Assembly (NCBI GenBank): GCA_028753945.1
Contig: JAPNXP010000008.1
Span: 4,774,001-4,838,000 of the forward strand
Reading direction: 5' to 3'
Length of the DNA stretch: 64,000 bases
From: Hexactinellida sp. DTS-2022
Lineage: Eukaryota > Porifera > Hexactinellida
Shown here: positions 1 to 11,082 of the stretch, one piece after another
Layout of the letters: each line of letters begins with the position of its first letter
Numbering within the stretch: position 1 is the stretch's first letter
Program-made: the position numbers and the translations under genes
The notes under the pieces: generated by a model
What the model saw: the letters and a program-made list of their open reading frames with translations, nothing else
Database searches by the model: none
What the model was told of the DNA's origin: nothing

Positions 1-307
1 CACTGGTGAGAGATAGGAATTTAGTAGATATTGGATATCTACATATATGTTAGATTTTGTTGTTGTTTGTTCTAATTTATTGAGGAACTGGTAAGAGCTA
101 AAGACTTTAAATTTGGCAGGGGGGTGGGAAATACTGTATATAGAAATTTATTCAAATATCTAAGAAAAATATTCACATCTTCCCCCCCCCCCCTAAAAGG
201 TGACAAAACTTAAACCAATTAAATGTCCCACTATACATCATAAAATTCCTTAATTGGTAACATAATAACATTCCTTTGTACCGATATGGTAACCGTGTGT
301 ACCATAG

Positions 308-945
308 GTTCCAGTGGCGGTACAGCCTCAGTTTTCAGCGGAAAATCAAGAAGTCGTTTTCGGGAAGATTCCTCAGAAAATAATTTGCACGAATTGCAAT
401 ACAGAACAGGTGAGTGCTCCTAGTTCCCTTGAGAGTTCGAATTTAATTTCAAACACTAACAGGATATTATCCAGGAGCGGGCCATACGCCTAGGGCGGAT
501 AAATTGGGATATTTTTGCGTTTAGGAGCGCGAAAACTGCCGAAAGTCCCCATAGAATAATACAAAACAAACCTTTTAGGCGTACAACATTAATATACTAG
601 TGACCTTAGGAGTGTTTAATTCTAGTCCTGTATAATACCCTGAATACAAACCCTTGTAATTATAGATTTATTGTTAAGTTTCAGTTGTATTCAAAATTGG
701 AATAAAATATTTTATTCTCTCCTCTCCTCTAGGTTACAATTGTGAAAAGGAAGTTTGGAGATTTGAACTATTTGGTGTGTTGGTTAACAGCATTTATCCT
801 CTTTATAATGGGGATATTCCTCATTATACCGTTATTACTAATTCCACTGGCAGGCATAGCATATTGCATACCGGCGCTTAAAGATGTAAAGCACGTGTGT
901 CCCAACTGTAAATACACTAACGGAGTGTATAAACAGATAGGGTGA
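308..945 (+). CDS. LITAF-like gene A (3' exons, 5' end truncated by window)
   Basis: LITAF-domain proteins are small zinc-binding proteins that insert a hydrophobic segment into late endosomal membrane. Two exons are visible, 308-409 and 733-945, both phase 0. The first carries CTNC and ends in TEQ; the second carries basic residues, a hydrophobic stretch of about 35 residues and HVCPNC, ending at TGA 943-945. Together they encode 104 residues covering the whole LITAF domain. The Pro-rich first exon expected from the paralogs is missing; bases 1-300 look like intron and are clearly related to intron 1 of the two genes at 11083-12107 and 12898-13933. The gene therefore belongs to the same subgroup as that inverted pair. 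The family is certain; the 5' structure is unknown. Confidence 0.85.
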
Positions 946-1466
946 GACCATAAAGCTGTTGTTGTTGACTGTCTGTATTAGTGTTTGGTTTATACTACAC
1001 GTATACATTTTGTATTCTCAATAAGTACTGTGCTTTTTATAAAAATATTCTTTCTTTCAAATATATATTCGTTGTTTAGTAAACAATAATATCAACAATA
1101 ATATTCGAACTCTAAAGGGGAAAATATATTTGGTCGAATTAGCGAGTGTTCGAACTAACGGATGTGACTGTATACTCTCGTTTGTTTCACAAAATATTAA
1201 AGACATTAATTTAAGGGGATACATACAAGTTTATTGTAAATTGAAATACAGTAGAACCTTGTTATACTAATGCCTGGTGTTCGTACTAATGAGGTTCTAC
1301 AGTGTTAAGTAGTGTAATAGGAGAGCTCAGTTTATGGGATTATGTAATACCAAATAGACAGTATAAGCACGGGATATAAAGCAACGCACCTATAGTTCCA
1401 ATAACAGATATATAGAGTTACATGCCATCAGTATAAGAGAGCGCCTAACTTCATTGCAATAGAGCA

Positions 1467-2229
1467 ATGGAGAAAGACCAATTGATTCCTAGGAACAACG
1501 ACAATGCGTACGCGCGTCCTATGGGAACAGGGGGCACTTTAACTGGGTCGTACCCCCTCGTGGTGTGTCCCAGCTTTCAACAGCTGGGGTACACAGGAGC
1601 GATTCAGATGAATAAGGAGCCACAAAGGGTCATATGTCCAAACTGCAGAACGGAAAGGGTAGGTTGTTAACTTGTTACTACAGTTGTTATAACTAGCCAA
1701 TAGTAGGGATAGCTATAGTAGAACTTGGTTATAACGTACCTGGGTAGTACGTAGAAATTTGTTTAATTAATTCATTAATTAACCAAGTTAATAAAGCAGT
1801 ATGTATTTCTATGTAGGGTAAACTCGGTTAGTAGGTACACTCGGATAATAAGTACTTATTCCATTCCCGAGGGGTACGTTATAAGAAAGTTATACTACAT
1901 ATCAAACAAGGTTTAATCCAGGCTCCTAATTTGAAAGAAAACTTTTCTAGACGCGAAAAAATATTGTCTGTTGCAAGCCAGATTTCAAATAATTATAATT
2001 CCTATAGACAACAGTGGTAACCAGGAAGAGTGGACAAGTCAACGAGTACCTCATGATAATAACAGCTGTTTTTCTCGTATTCGTAGCAGTGTTCTTATTC
2101 GGAATAGTAGGCGCTCCGGTAGTACTACCCTTTGCATTAGTTCCCTTGTGTATCACAAAGTTTCACGACACTCTGCACCACTGCCCACAGTGCAAACACC
2201 TTGTAGGGAGAAGGAAGTATGGTAACTAG
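1467..2229 (+). CDS. LITAF-like gene B (two exons)
   Basis: Exons 1467-1658 and 2008-2229 join in phase 0 to give 137 residues. The first exon holds a short Gly/Pro/Tyr-containing leader and the first zinc pair CPNC. The second holds a hydrophobic segment (about residues 77-105) and a second pair in HHCPQC. Here the leader and first CxxC share one exon, unlike the three-exon paralogs, so one intron is missing or was never gained. The leader has no PPxY motif. ATG 1467 is the first start in frame. An AATAAA lies 113 bases after the stop at 2342. It stands between genes A and C in the same orientation. The LITAF fold is well supported by the paired CxxC and the hydrophobic core. Confidence 0.85.
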
Positions 2230-2341
2230 GTAGTGACAGCGTTGGAATGTATATTTGTTGTATTCCCCTGTTAACTAGTGTATTTAGTTTTAATGGAACT
2301 ATTGTGTTAGTTCAGTTCCTAACAGTTCTATTAATTCTATT

Positions 2342-2347
2342 AATAAA
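2342..2347 (+). terminator. Polyadenylation signal of LITAF-like gene B
   Basis: Canonical AATAAA, 113 bases downstream of the stop of the gene at 1467-2229. Confidence 0.5.
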
Positions 2348-2438
2348 GGCCTGACAGAAACATTAGTAGTTAGTAGCACATATAGTCCATAGCGTATCCA
2401 TAGTACTTTCAGGTCTTATATAAAGTTATGTTACATTA

Positions 2439-2606
2439 CAGTCGAAACCGGTTTTTCTAACTAATCGGTTTTTTCTAACCACCTATTTACTCTAAATGTG
2501 TAAGAAAGTCCAATTTTGTTATATTTTCAATCGGTTTATTCTAACTATCGGATTTTCTGACTTTATTTCCATGCAAAAAATTGGTTAGAAAAACCGGTTT
2601 CGACTG
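2439..2606. mobile_element. Short palindromic element, word AACCGGTTTTTCTAACC
   Basis: A 168-bp element starts CAGTCGAAACCGG and ends CCGGTTTCGACTG, flanked by TA on both sides. Internally it repeats the word (A)CGGTTTNTTCTAAC in both orientations. Related copies lie at 17310-17466, 27333-27490, 45064-45233 and 56525-56710. It fills most of the gap between LITAF genes B and C. Confidence 0.8.
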
Positions 2607-2661
2607 TATTACATATCCTCACTACTCTGTATACAATTAACATAATAACATTAGCCTAGAT

Positions 2662-3444
2662 ATGTCACAGCACCCTACACAGGTACCCAAGGGGTACGAA
2701 AGGGGCCCGCCCCCTCCCGAGTACGAGGTTCTACCACCAACAGCTCCAGTGGCCCCAGTGGCTCCAGTGGCCCCCCCTCCCGCCCCAGGGGGAGCAGTAG
2801 TGATACCCTGTCTCGGAGAGGAGCCCCAGAGACTGACCTGTCCTAACTGTACGGTTACGCAGGTGAGCAATAGGAATCTATGTTGTAATTAAGGAAATAA
2901 TTTACTTATCCACAGATCATCGGCGTTTGTATTAAAAAACCTCGCTACTTTCTACCGATGGTGTTTTTTATAAACATAAGAAAACAATCGGTAGAAAGTA
3001 GCGAGGTTTTTTAATACAAACGCCGATGATCGGTGGATAAGTAAACTCTTAAGGAAATATCTGTTAAGGAGTACAAGGTTAATTCCCCTAGCCTATACAA
3101 ATGCATGTAAGTGACTCCGGTTAATACGAATTCAGGATAATACGAACACATTTCGACGGTCCCCTGGTGTTCCTATTAACAGAGTTACTGTATTTGGTAA
3201 ACAACAACAACTATTGCCGCTTATGTTCTATTTTTAGATATCAAAAGCGCAGAAGGAAATTGGGAAGTCTGCTATAAAAGCGATGTACATATTATACGTG
3301 ATAATAATGCTGTTTGCTTTGCTAGTAATCCCAATGCTACTTATACCACTCGCATGTATTCCATTGTGCATGACAAGTTGCAAGCAAACAGAACACGTGT
3401 GTCAGACTTGCAATCATATCATAGGCGTTTGTAGGATGAGATAA
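2662..3444 (+). CDS. LITAF-like gene C (two exons, PTAP motif)
   Basis: Exons 2662-2862 and 3238-3444 join in phase 0 to give 135 residues. Exon 1 encodes a Pro-rich leader with PPPPEYEV, then LPPTAPVAPVAPVAP, then CPNC. The PTAP tetrapeptide is the classical TSG101/ESCRT-I binding motif, and Pro-rich leaders of LITAF proteins are known to recruit NEDD4-type ligases and TSG101. Exon 2 encodes a basic stretch, a hydrophobic segment and HVCQTC, so the second zinc pair is CQTC instead of CPNC. The single intron contains the 145-bp hairpin element at 2901-3045 and part of another short repeat (about 3060-3190). Confidence 0.85.
2901..3045. mobile_element. Near-perfect hairpin element, copy 1
   Basis: Arms of about 58 bases are near-perfect inverted repeats, starting TTTACTTATCCAC and ending GTGGATAAGTAAA, around a short AT-rich loop. 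Other copies are at 15094-15237 and 45923-46068. It lies in the intron of LITAF gene C. Confidence 0.8.
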
Positions 3445-3563
3445 TAAGTAGTGTATCTGAATAGTATTTGGTTGTTAATAATATCCTTGTTGTTATTATC
3501 AATATTGTATTTACTTAGTTGGAATATTGTTTTCAGAAGTTTGTTGTGGAATTAATATCAATA

Positions 3564-3720
3564 CAGTGGATGCCGGTTATAAGCACATCGTCGGGAACTG
3601 CACTTAATGTTCTTATAACCGACAGAAATTATATAGGGTATATGGCAACCGTTTTCCAACATAGTGTTCTTATATCCGATGTGTTATTATAACCGGTGTG
3701 CTTATATCCGACATCTACTG
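3564..3720. mobile_element. Short palindromic element, word CCGGTTATAAG
   Basis: A 157-bp element starts CAGTGGATGCCGG and ends GACATCTACTG, flanked by TA on both sides. Internal words CCGGTTATAA and TTATATCCG(A/G) repeat in both orientations. Sister copies are at 7873-8006, 9411-9551, 15480-15617, 30485-30712, 35889-36094, 36448-36611, about 44638-44758 and 55254-55333. Confidence 0.8.
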
Positions 3721-4833
3721 TATTGTCTAATTGTTTACTAACAACAGAACAATTAATACAACGGTCTCATAATTTTCACAATACATGACCAACCAATACA
3801 TCTACATGCATATGTTGCAGGCCATATGCGTTTCCAGGCGAAACGCGTTTCGCCTAGGCCAAACGCGTTTCGCCTGAGAAAAGACGCCAAACGCGTTTCG
3901 CCTAGGCCAATCGCGTTTCCATTTTAATATAATCCTCATGGGTGTCTATTATTAGATATTGAAATCACTATATGCTATTTATCGTTGATGTGGTAATTAG
4001 AGGCTATTATTAAGCAGTTAATTAAGATCATCCAAGCTCTTCCTTTTCATTCATACACGTATTTAATTATTATTTATTTATACGAATTAACCTAACCTTC
4101 GTTATAGTATAGTATTTTATTATTATAATTCATTATTAATTAAGGATCAATACAATTTACACAAATTTTAATACTGAGTACTGTGAGTAGCGAATTTTTA
4201 TATCTAAGTGGCCGATGTGACTTATTTGACTTATGTAGCATTACTATTACATACTGACAACTAATTTTAAGTGTTGCATATCATCCCAATATTATACATT
4301 TCTATCACTTTAGTCTTTGTTTAGTAACTATGTTTTTCCTCCATCAAAAATGCCACGGAAAATGGACTTAGAGAGATGGCATAAGATGATGCTAGTGAAA
4401 TAGATTTGTAAGTAATATATGTAGTTATTGTAGCGATTCTATAGTTTTCAACATGATACTGTGCAGGCTTTCATCCAGGAAAAATTACCCCGCTCCTAGA
4501 TTTTGTTAGAGCTCGTTCAGTTTTCATTTAGTACGCCTAGATTAGTCAACTTGTATTAAGTCTATGGGAGGAACTCTCGATATTGTACGCCTAGATAAAA
4601 ATCCTGCCAAATTAAGCTCCTTTGGGCGCACGCAGCACGCCTGGATAACACCCTGATACTGTGTCAGCTGTTAGGATATGGGATAATTGCTGTCGGGAGG
4701 ACATCTGTGTTTGTTATTCGCATTGTATTAAAGCGTTAGGAGAATAGAAACCGAATTTAAATTGGAGATATAACTAACTTCCAAAAGTTAAATAAGGTAA
4801 ACAAGTACAGTCAGCTGCAGTATTCACTAAGAT

Positions 4834-4882
4834 CGGTCTTAAGACTTAAGATCGACCTTAAGACTTAAGATCGATCTTAAGA
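4834..4882. repeat. Tandem palindromic repeat, word CTTAAGATCGA
   Basis: About three tandem units of roughly 20 bases built on AAGATCGNTCTTAAGACTT, each self-complementary. It lies inside the long-TIR transposon. Confidence 0.6.
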
Positions 4883-5220
4883 TTAATCAACTTAGTAAAT
4901 ATATATTGTCGACTGAATGAACTCTGAGGCGGTTTCCTATTTATGAGACAGTCCGTAACTTATACAACATAATGCTATCATAGATTACACCAAACAATCT
5001 ATATTTTGCACATGCTATTATAAACGAAGATAGGAGGAATATTCTGGGCTAGCCCAGTTTAACCCCTGGGGTACAAACTAGGCTAGGGCTAGTTATACAC
5101 CGGGTATATTCTGGTGGGGGTATAATCTGGGATGCTACACAGGGCGATGATCCGCTTTGAATCATGGTTGCGTTAGTTGTGTATCCAGAACACAGCTATT
5201 AGATAGGTCTCATAGTACAC

Positions 5221-6620
5221 CAGTGGCGTAGCCAGACCTTGAGGTCAACCTGGGCACACACATGGGGCACTCACCCATGCGTATCCAGAAGAAAATCTAG
5301 GGGAGTCAAAATTTTATCGCAGCGAGCGTAGCGAGCGATCTAGAGTGGGCTTGGGGGTGTGACCCTAACCCCCCGTAAAATCTTTCATAGAGTTTATGTG
5401 AAAAACCAGGGCATTATTGTTCTTGCTGCTACTAGTCATACAATCATTCATAATAATAATAATAATAATAATAATAGGGGATACGGCATCCCATACAACA
5501 AAGTATTTTAACTATAATATTATATAATACTAGCGTACAACGCTTGCTCGGTCGCTTCGACACCTCTAATTTCCACAGAGCAACCGCTTCACAGTTGTTC
5601 TGTGGTACTAATCTCAACAACTCTCGTAATTTGTGTGCAGTTATTACAGATACAATAATTACCTTCCATTATTAAGCACAATCTCATACAGGCTCATAGC
5701 AAGGAAATTATTATTGGTGCGGCGAAGTGACGTCGAGTTATTGAATCTCAGTTTGACTCAAAATGGTACCCGAATATTGATGCGGCTTTCTAAAATATTG
5801 TTGCAGTCAAGGCCACACCTGCCGCACCTGCTCCTGCAGGCAAGGCTGGATTCGGTTAACGGTTAGAGATTTTATTAACCAGTTAGCCGGTCTGTTGAAT
5901 ATCAGCAGAGTTATTGGGAAATTAATGTATAAAGTATTAAATCTTTTTGAATTTTATCAGAATATGTAGTCCAAAATCTATTCTCATCACCACTTATAAA
6001 TTTTCTTAGAAAACATTGATTTAAATTTACCTAAAGCACGAAATGTATCAGTTATTATACTTATGCGGTTATACTATATACAGCTGAGCCTGAGCTGAGT
6101 CTTATTCTGTAGTATAATCAAAATTTATAAAGGATTTATAGTATTGAGTAGGATGGGCGGTTTACCAGTTAACCGTGGCGAGAAATCGAATTGTAACCGT
6201 AGCCTCATCGGTTAACCAACCCCACCCTTGTGCGAGCCTTTAGCTAATTGTATGATTTCATTCGACAGCAAATCTATAATTAAAATTCAGAATTTATCGG
6301 CGGCGTACGAATACTTTTGGTAGGGTACTGTACATAGTTCGGATAATAGAGGTTGCACACTTTTGAAAAGAAAAGCTCGAGAAAGTATGAGAGTAATTAG
6401 ATTTTGAACGAGAGTATTTGGTTTGAACAATAATAGGACAGTAAAGTAACGGTATCCACGAAGAATATGTTTCCTTGTCCTAGATGCGCCTTTGCAGCAG
6501 GCCCTGACTATGTATTTCAGCAGCGTCCCAGGATTGAAATCCTGAGCCGGTCGGGCCCCAAGCCTCAACCGCGCTAACCGGGGCCTGGCCCCGTCTGGCC
6601 CCTCCCTGGCTACGCCACTG
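5221..6620. mobile_element. hAT-like insertion nested in the long-TIR transposon
   Basis: The element starts CAGTGGCGTAGCCAG and ends with the inverted CTGGCTACGCCACTG. The 8 bases before it (TAGTACAC, 5213-5220) and after it (TTGTACAC, 6621-6628) match at 7 of 8 positions, as expected for the 8-bp target duplication of hAT elements. No intact transposase is visible; short open frames inside are broken by stops. Confidence 0.75.
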
Positions 6621-7872
6621 TTGTACACCCATTAAATGTCATACTGTTGACAAAGAAATTACTTGAGGAGACACCTTACAATAAATATTCCTACAATTAG
6701 TTTTTAACTTAGTCACTTTAAATTTGTGCCACCTGTGCCACAAGTGGAACATGGTAGGAATATGCAGGCCACTTTTGAAATGTCGACGGCCCCAATTGCC
6801 CCAAACATTTAGCATAACAAGCAATCAACCAAACTTGGAAAATTAATAAGTTAATAAGTCACATAAGATACTAATCACAAAATCGGCCACTTAGATATAA
6901 AAATTCGCTACTCACAGTACTCAGTATTAAAATTTGTGTAAATTGTATTGATCCTTAATTAATAATGAATTATAATAATAAAATACTATACTATAACGAA
7001 GGTTAGGTTAATTCGTATAAATAAATAATAATTAAATACGTGTATGAATGAAAAGGAAGAGCTTGGATGATCTTAATTAACTGCTTAATAATAGCCTCTA
7101 ATTACCACATCAACGATAAATAGCATATAGTGATTTCAATATCTAATAATAGACACCCATGAGGATTATATTAAAATGGAAACGCGATTGGCCTAGGCGA
7201 AACGCGTTTGGCGTCTTTTCTCAGGCGAAACGCGTTTGGCCTAGGCGAAACGCGTTTCGCCTGGAAACGCACTTGGCCTGCAACATATATATTCAATTTC
7301 GTATAATAGAATGAAATAGGGCCAATTGTAAACAACAACATTTGTTAATCAACACAGAAATTAAGTGATTATAAATCGGCCAACATATTTCAATATCGAA
7401 ACTTTTGCAAGTGACCGTTAAACCAGTACATATACATAGGTATTATTAGCAAGCAAATCTCGTGCAAAATGCGACTTGCTATTAATTATATTACATGTTG
7501 TTTATTAGTTCAGTTACGTAAGATCATAATCTTATTTCTTATAAAACCAAAGTATATAAATATAAATCGAATAAGATACATAAATAAAAATAAATAGTAA
7601 ACAAATACTTATAACTAACTCTATATTTTGATCATTATCACCACCAGGTAAACAACAACAACAACAAATATATGTACGTATACTTTTTTAGGTGTTTATT
7701 TGTATACTAAGGGGTAACTTTTATGATTATAAATTCTCGATCTCATGTAAGAATACCAGGGGACCGCCAAAATGTGTTCGCTTTATCCGGAATTTGTATT
7801 AACGAATGTCTTTTGTATTGAAAAGGCTTTGAAGGGTACTGAAATAGTGTTCGTACTAACGAGGTTCATATA

Positions 7873-8006
7873 CAGTAGATATCGGATATAAGAACATTCT
7901 ATTGGAAAACGATTGCAGATATCCTGTATAATTTATGCCGGTTATAAGAACATTAAGTGCAGTAAATTGCAGTTCCGGACGATGTTCTTATAACCGGCAT
8001 CCACTG
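7873..8006. mobile_element. Short palindromic element, word CCGGTTATAAG
   Basis: Starts CAGTAGATATCGG and ends GGCATCCACTG next to TA. It is a copy of the family typified at 3564-3720, and lies just 5' of LITAF gene D. Confidence 0.7.
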
Positions 8007-8115
8007 TATTGTATATCAGGAAATCGTATAAACAAATTCGTATTACCAGGAATTTCCTATTAACCGTGTTCCTACTACATACTAACGGTGTAGCTATATT
8101 TAGAACCACCAGCTG

Positions 8116-9255
8116 ATGAGCTACAACCCGCCCCCGTACGCCCCGGACCCCTCCCTCTCCCAGGGGTACCCTCCCCCCCAGCCCGGGTACTACGTGCCGC
8201 AACCGCAACCCGTACTCATGCCGGTAAGTGGGACCTTATGCTCCGTAGGGTAGATAGAGTGATAGATAGAGTTATAAACAGACTTATAAATAGACTGATA
8301 CATAACAAGTAGACAGACTAATAAACAAACTAATAAACAGACTGACAAACAAACAAGTAAACAGACTATAAACAACTAATAAACAGACTTATAAACAAAT
8401 TAATAAACAAACAAGTAAACAGACTTATAAACAACAGACTGGTAAACAAACAAGTAACAGACTGATAAATAAACTTATAAACAGACTTATAAACAGACTG
8501 ACAAACAAACAAGTAAACAGACTATAAACAACTAATAAACAGACTTATAAACAAATACAGTGAACTCTCGTTATAACCAAGTCGGATATAACGGATATAA
8601 CGAAGGTATTTACAGGTTAATACTATTCCTATTCAGGTCCCAATCCCTTGGTTATAACAGAGTTTATACTAATCCTATTCAGGTCCCAAGCACTGTTTAT
8701 ACTAATCCTATGCAGGTGCCGGTACAGACACAGCCCGCACAGGTAATCAGTACGGTGACGTCATTCGACACAGTGCCTATCCAGGTGACATGTCCCAACT
8801 GCAAGACTCAGCAGGTAATATAATACCGCATGCCATTACACGCATACGGTTGTCAAGTATTATGTGATGATATTATGAATAATGGAATTAGTGGCATAGG
8901 AACACCAGGGGACCGTCTTAATATGTTCGTATTATCCGGAATTCGTATTAACCGGAGTCACTTGCATGCATTTGTATAGGCAAGGGGAATTAAACCTTGT
9001 ACTCCTTAACAGATATTTGTGTTTTTAAGAGAGTCTACTGTAAGTACTTATTCCTGTATTTAGATAACGAGAATAAACAGGAAAGTTGGATCAAAGAGTT
9101 GGCTGATATGCTTTGTTACAGTGCTTCTAATGTGCGTCTTTGGGTTCCTCTGCTTAGTCCCATTTGCATTCATTTGTCTCTGCATTCCTTCTCTCAAGGA
9201 CATTGAACACAGATGTCCAAACTGCAACTTTATTGTTGGAGTTAAGAAGAGATAG
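8116..9255 (+). CDS. LITAF-like gene D (three exons)
   Basis: Exons 8116-8223, 8683-8814 and 9064-9255, all phase 0, give 143 residues. Exon 1 begins MSYNPPPYAPD, so it has a PPPY motif, the WW-domain binding site used by LITAF to bind NEDD4/ITCH ligases, followed by GYPPQPGYY. Exon 2 carries TNPMQVPVQTQ and the first pair CPNC, ending KTQQ. Exon 3 has a hydrophobic core and HRCPNC. The exon 2 acceptor lies in a tandem repeat: the block (T)ACTAATCCTATNCAGGT occurs twice (8666-8684 and 8699-8716), so two adjacent CAG/GT sites exist and 8683 is chosen because it keeps the frame. Intron 1 contains a CAAA/TAAACAGA simple repeat. Confidence 0.85.
8250..8557. repeat. Degenerate tandem repeat, TAAACAGACTTATAAACAAA
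   Basis: Imperfect head-to-tail units mixing ATAAACAGACT and AACAAACAAGT fill most of intron 1 of LITAF gene D. Confidence 0.7.
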
Positions 9256-9410
9256 ACTCTGATACTATTGGCTAATGCCCCCCTACTATTCTATATACAA
9301 ACCTTATAGGCTTATATACCCATTCACTATATTTATTATTTATTATTTATTTGAATATCACTTTGCTAAAACTAACAAATAATAATAATAATAATATTCC
9401 AAGCAGTATA

Positions 9411-9551
9411 CAATAGAGATATCGGATATAAGAACACCGGTTATAAGAACATTCTACTGGAAAACGGTTGCCATATACCGTATATAATTATGCCGGTTAT
9501 AAGAACATTATAAGCAGTTCCCGACGATGTGCTTATAACCGGCATCCACTG
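9411..9551. mobile_element. Short palindromic element, word CCGGTTATAAG
   Basis: A copy of the family typified at 3564-3720. It ends GGCATCCACTG next to TA and sits just upstream of the TATA box of LITAF gene E. Confidence 0.7.
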
Positions 9552-9568
9552 TAATAGACTTACAGAAA

Positions 9569-9576
9569 TATAAATA
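9569..9576 (+). promoter_or_regulatory. TATA box of LITAF-like gene E
   Basis: TATAAATA, 61-68 bases upstream of the ATG at 9637. Confidence 0.5.
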
Positions 9577-9636
9577 GTTGTTGGACAAGTAAATAAGTGG
9601 ACTATTAGAGAAGTGGACAATTAAATAAGCATTAGC

Positions 9637-10680
9637 ATGTCTGAGCAAACTCCTCCATACACAGACGAAATATCTGACCTGCCTCACCAAGAAGCTCCGG
9701 TAAGAAAACTTCATAAATAAACGTGATAAGTTATGAGCATCCTTGTATGTAGACGGTCTATAAAAGCCCATACAAACTAAGCCAAAATTTGTAGATTGTC
9801 TATAAATTGTGTAGACCAAAAGCCCTGCCGTCTATGGGTAATACTAATGTATGTGTAAGAAAACCTGGTCTAGAAATAGACGGTCTACATATAAGTTATT
9901 TCATATGTAATAAGGTAGATATCGGATATAAGAACACCGGTTATAAGAACATGCCGGTTATAAGAACATTCTTTGTATCTATAAGTTAACCGGTTTCAAT
10001 AGGTTTCAATTTCAATAGGTTTCAATAGCTCCGCCAAAGCCACGAGACACTGCCAGGCAGATAATCTGTATAAACTGCAACACCGAACAAGTAAGCAAGG
10101 CATCTAAGGGATTATATAATTTATAATAATCGCGATGAATTGAATGGTAAATAATATACCTACGATAACTAGAGATTACATGCAATACTAGTCAATTAAC
10201 GTATTTCCCCAAATAGCAATACAGTCATATCTGTTATTCGAACTGTCAATGGAAAAAGAAATTAATAACGAAATCCGTTTATAATGAACTCTGGTTACAA
10301 CGAAATTCAACCTGTAATGAACTCTTTTAAGATCGAACCCCGCTTAATAAAATATTCGAATTAACGGTAGTTGACTGTATTTGCAATTGCTACAAGTATT
10401 TCCTATAATGCAACTACATGTTGTTATTTACTCTAGACTACTATGTTATTTACTCTAGACTACTATTCTGAGACGTGAGATTGGAATTATGAATTGGATG
10501 ATCTGCGGATTTGTAGCATATGTATTCTGCATTCTGGGACCATTTTGCCTTATCCCGTTTTGTTGTGTGCCACTGTCGTTAATTGCATTTTGCGTTGCTT
10601 CGCTTAAAGATGTAGAGCACGTGTGTCCCAACTGTAAAGTCGTTAATGGGAAGTACAGAAGATGGAGTTTGATACCATAG
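9637..10680 (+). CDS. LITAF-like gene E (three exons)
   Basis: Exons 9637-9699, 10019-10090 and 10459-10680, all phase 0, give 118 residues, the shortest complete member with three exons. Exon 1 encodes only 21 residues, MSEQTPPYTDE..., keeping a PPY motif but lacking the GYPPQ repeats. Exon 2 ends CINCNTEQ. Exon 3 has a hydrophobic, Cys-rich core and HVCPNC and extends about ten residues further than its paralogs (RRWSLIP). Both acceptors are locally duplicated: TTTCAATAG repeats before exon 2, and a 22-base block with CTCTAGACTACTAT is repeated before exon 3. Only the chosen acceptors keep the frame. Confidence 0.85.
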
Positions 10681-11082
10681 AAGTTGTTGTTGTTGTTGTT
10701 GTTGTTGTTGTAATATGTAGAACTTTACTTTTACTTCATGTAAATGTTGTCAATCAGATTGTAAATATTACGTGCATTATTATGGCTTTTATTATTATAC
10801 CTTAAACTAAGTTATACTGTATACTTTGTATTCAACGTATTATTAGAGAATGATGATTATTTTGTTTGATTCGACACTATTAATGTCTTAGTTCCAATAT
10901 ATTATACACGAATGCATAAAAAATGAATTTTATTTTGGTTACAAAATTTCACACAATAATTATCACACGCACATGATAATAAATCTGACAATTGAGTATA
11001 CATTATCGAGAATACAAAACGTATATAAGCCTATACACTAAATTGATACACTAATCAGGTTACAACAGCTAATCCGTGGTCC

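Larger units (their letters stand above)
3814..7284. mobile_element. Composite long-TIR DNA transposon, about 3.47 kb
   Basis: The two ends are near-identical inverted repeats of about 400 bases (3814-4218 against the reverse complement of 6881-7284). Each end opens with GTTGCAGGCC and then carries several copies of the palindrome CGAAACGCGTTTCG. The near identity of the arms suggests a recent insertion. The interior encodes no recognisable transposase, so it is probably non-autonomous. It contains a nested hAT-like insertion (5221-6620) and a degraded short repeat near 4440-4680. The target duplication is ambiguous because both flanks are AT-repetitive (ATAT). The element occupies most of the gap between LITAF genes C and D. 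Confidence 0.8.

Noticed and set aside
1-10. Possible end of exon 1 of gene A (CACTG before GTGAGA)
   Set aside because: Only five bases are available and no frame can be checked.
5633-5866. 77-residue frame with TPAAPAPAGKAGF in an overlapping reading
   Set aside because: Stops interrupt the suggestive frame and I recognise no domain; probably decayed transposon coding sequence.
6287-6628. 113-residue frame inside the nested hAT-like element
   Set aside because: It runs through the terminal inverted repeat and shows no transposase motif; not a supported gene.
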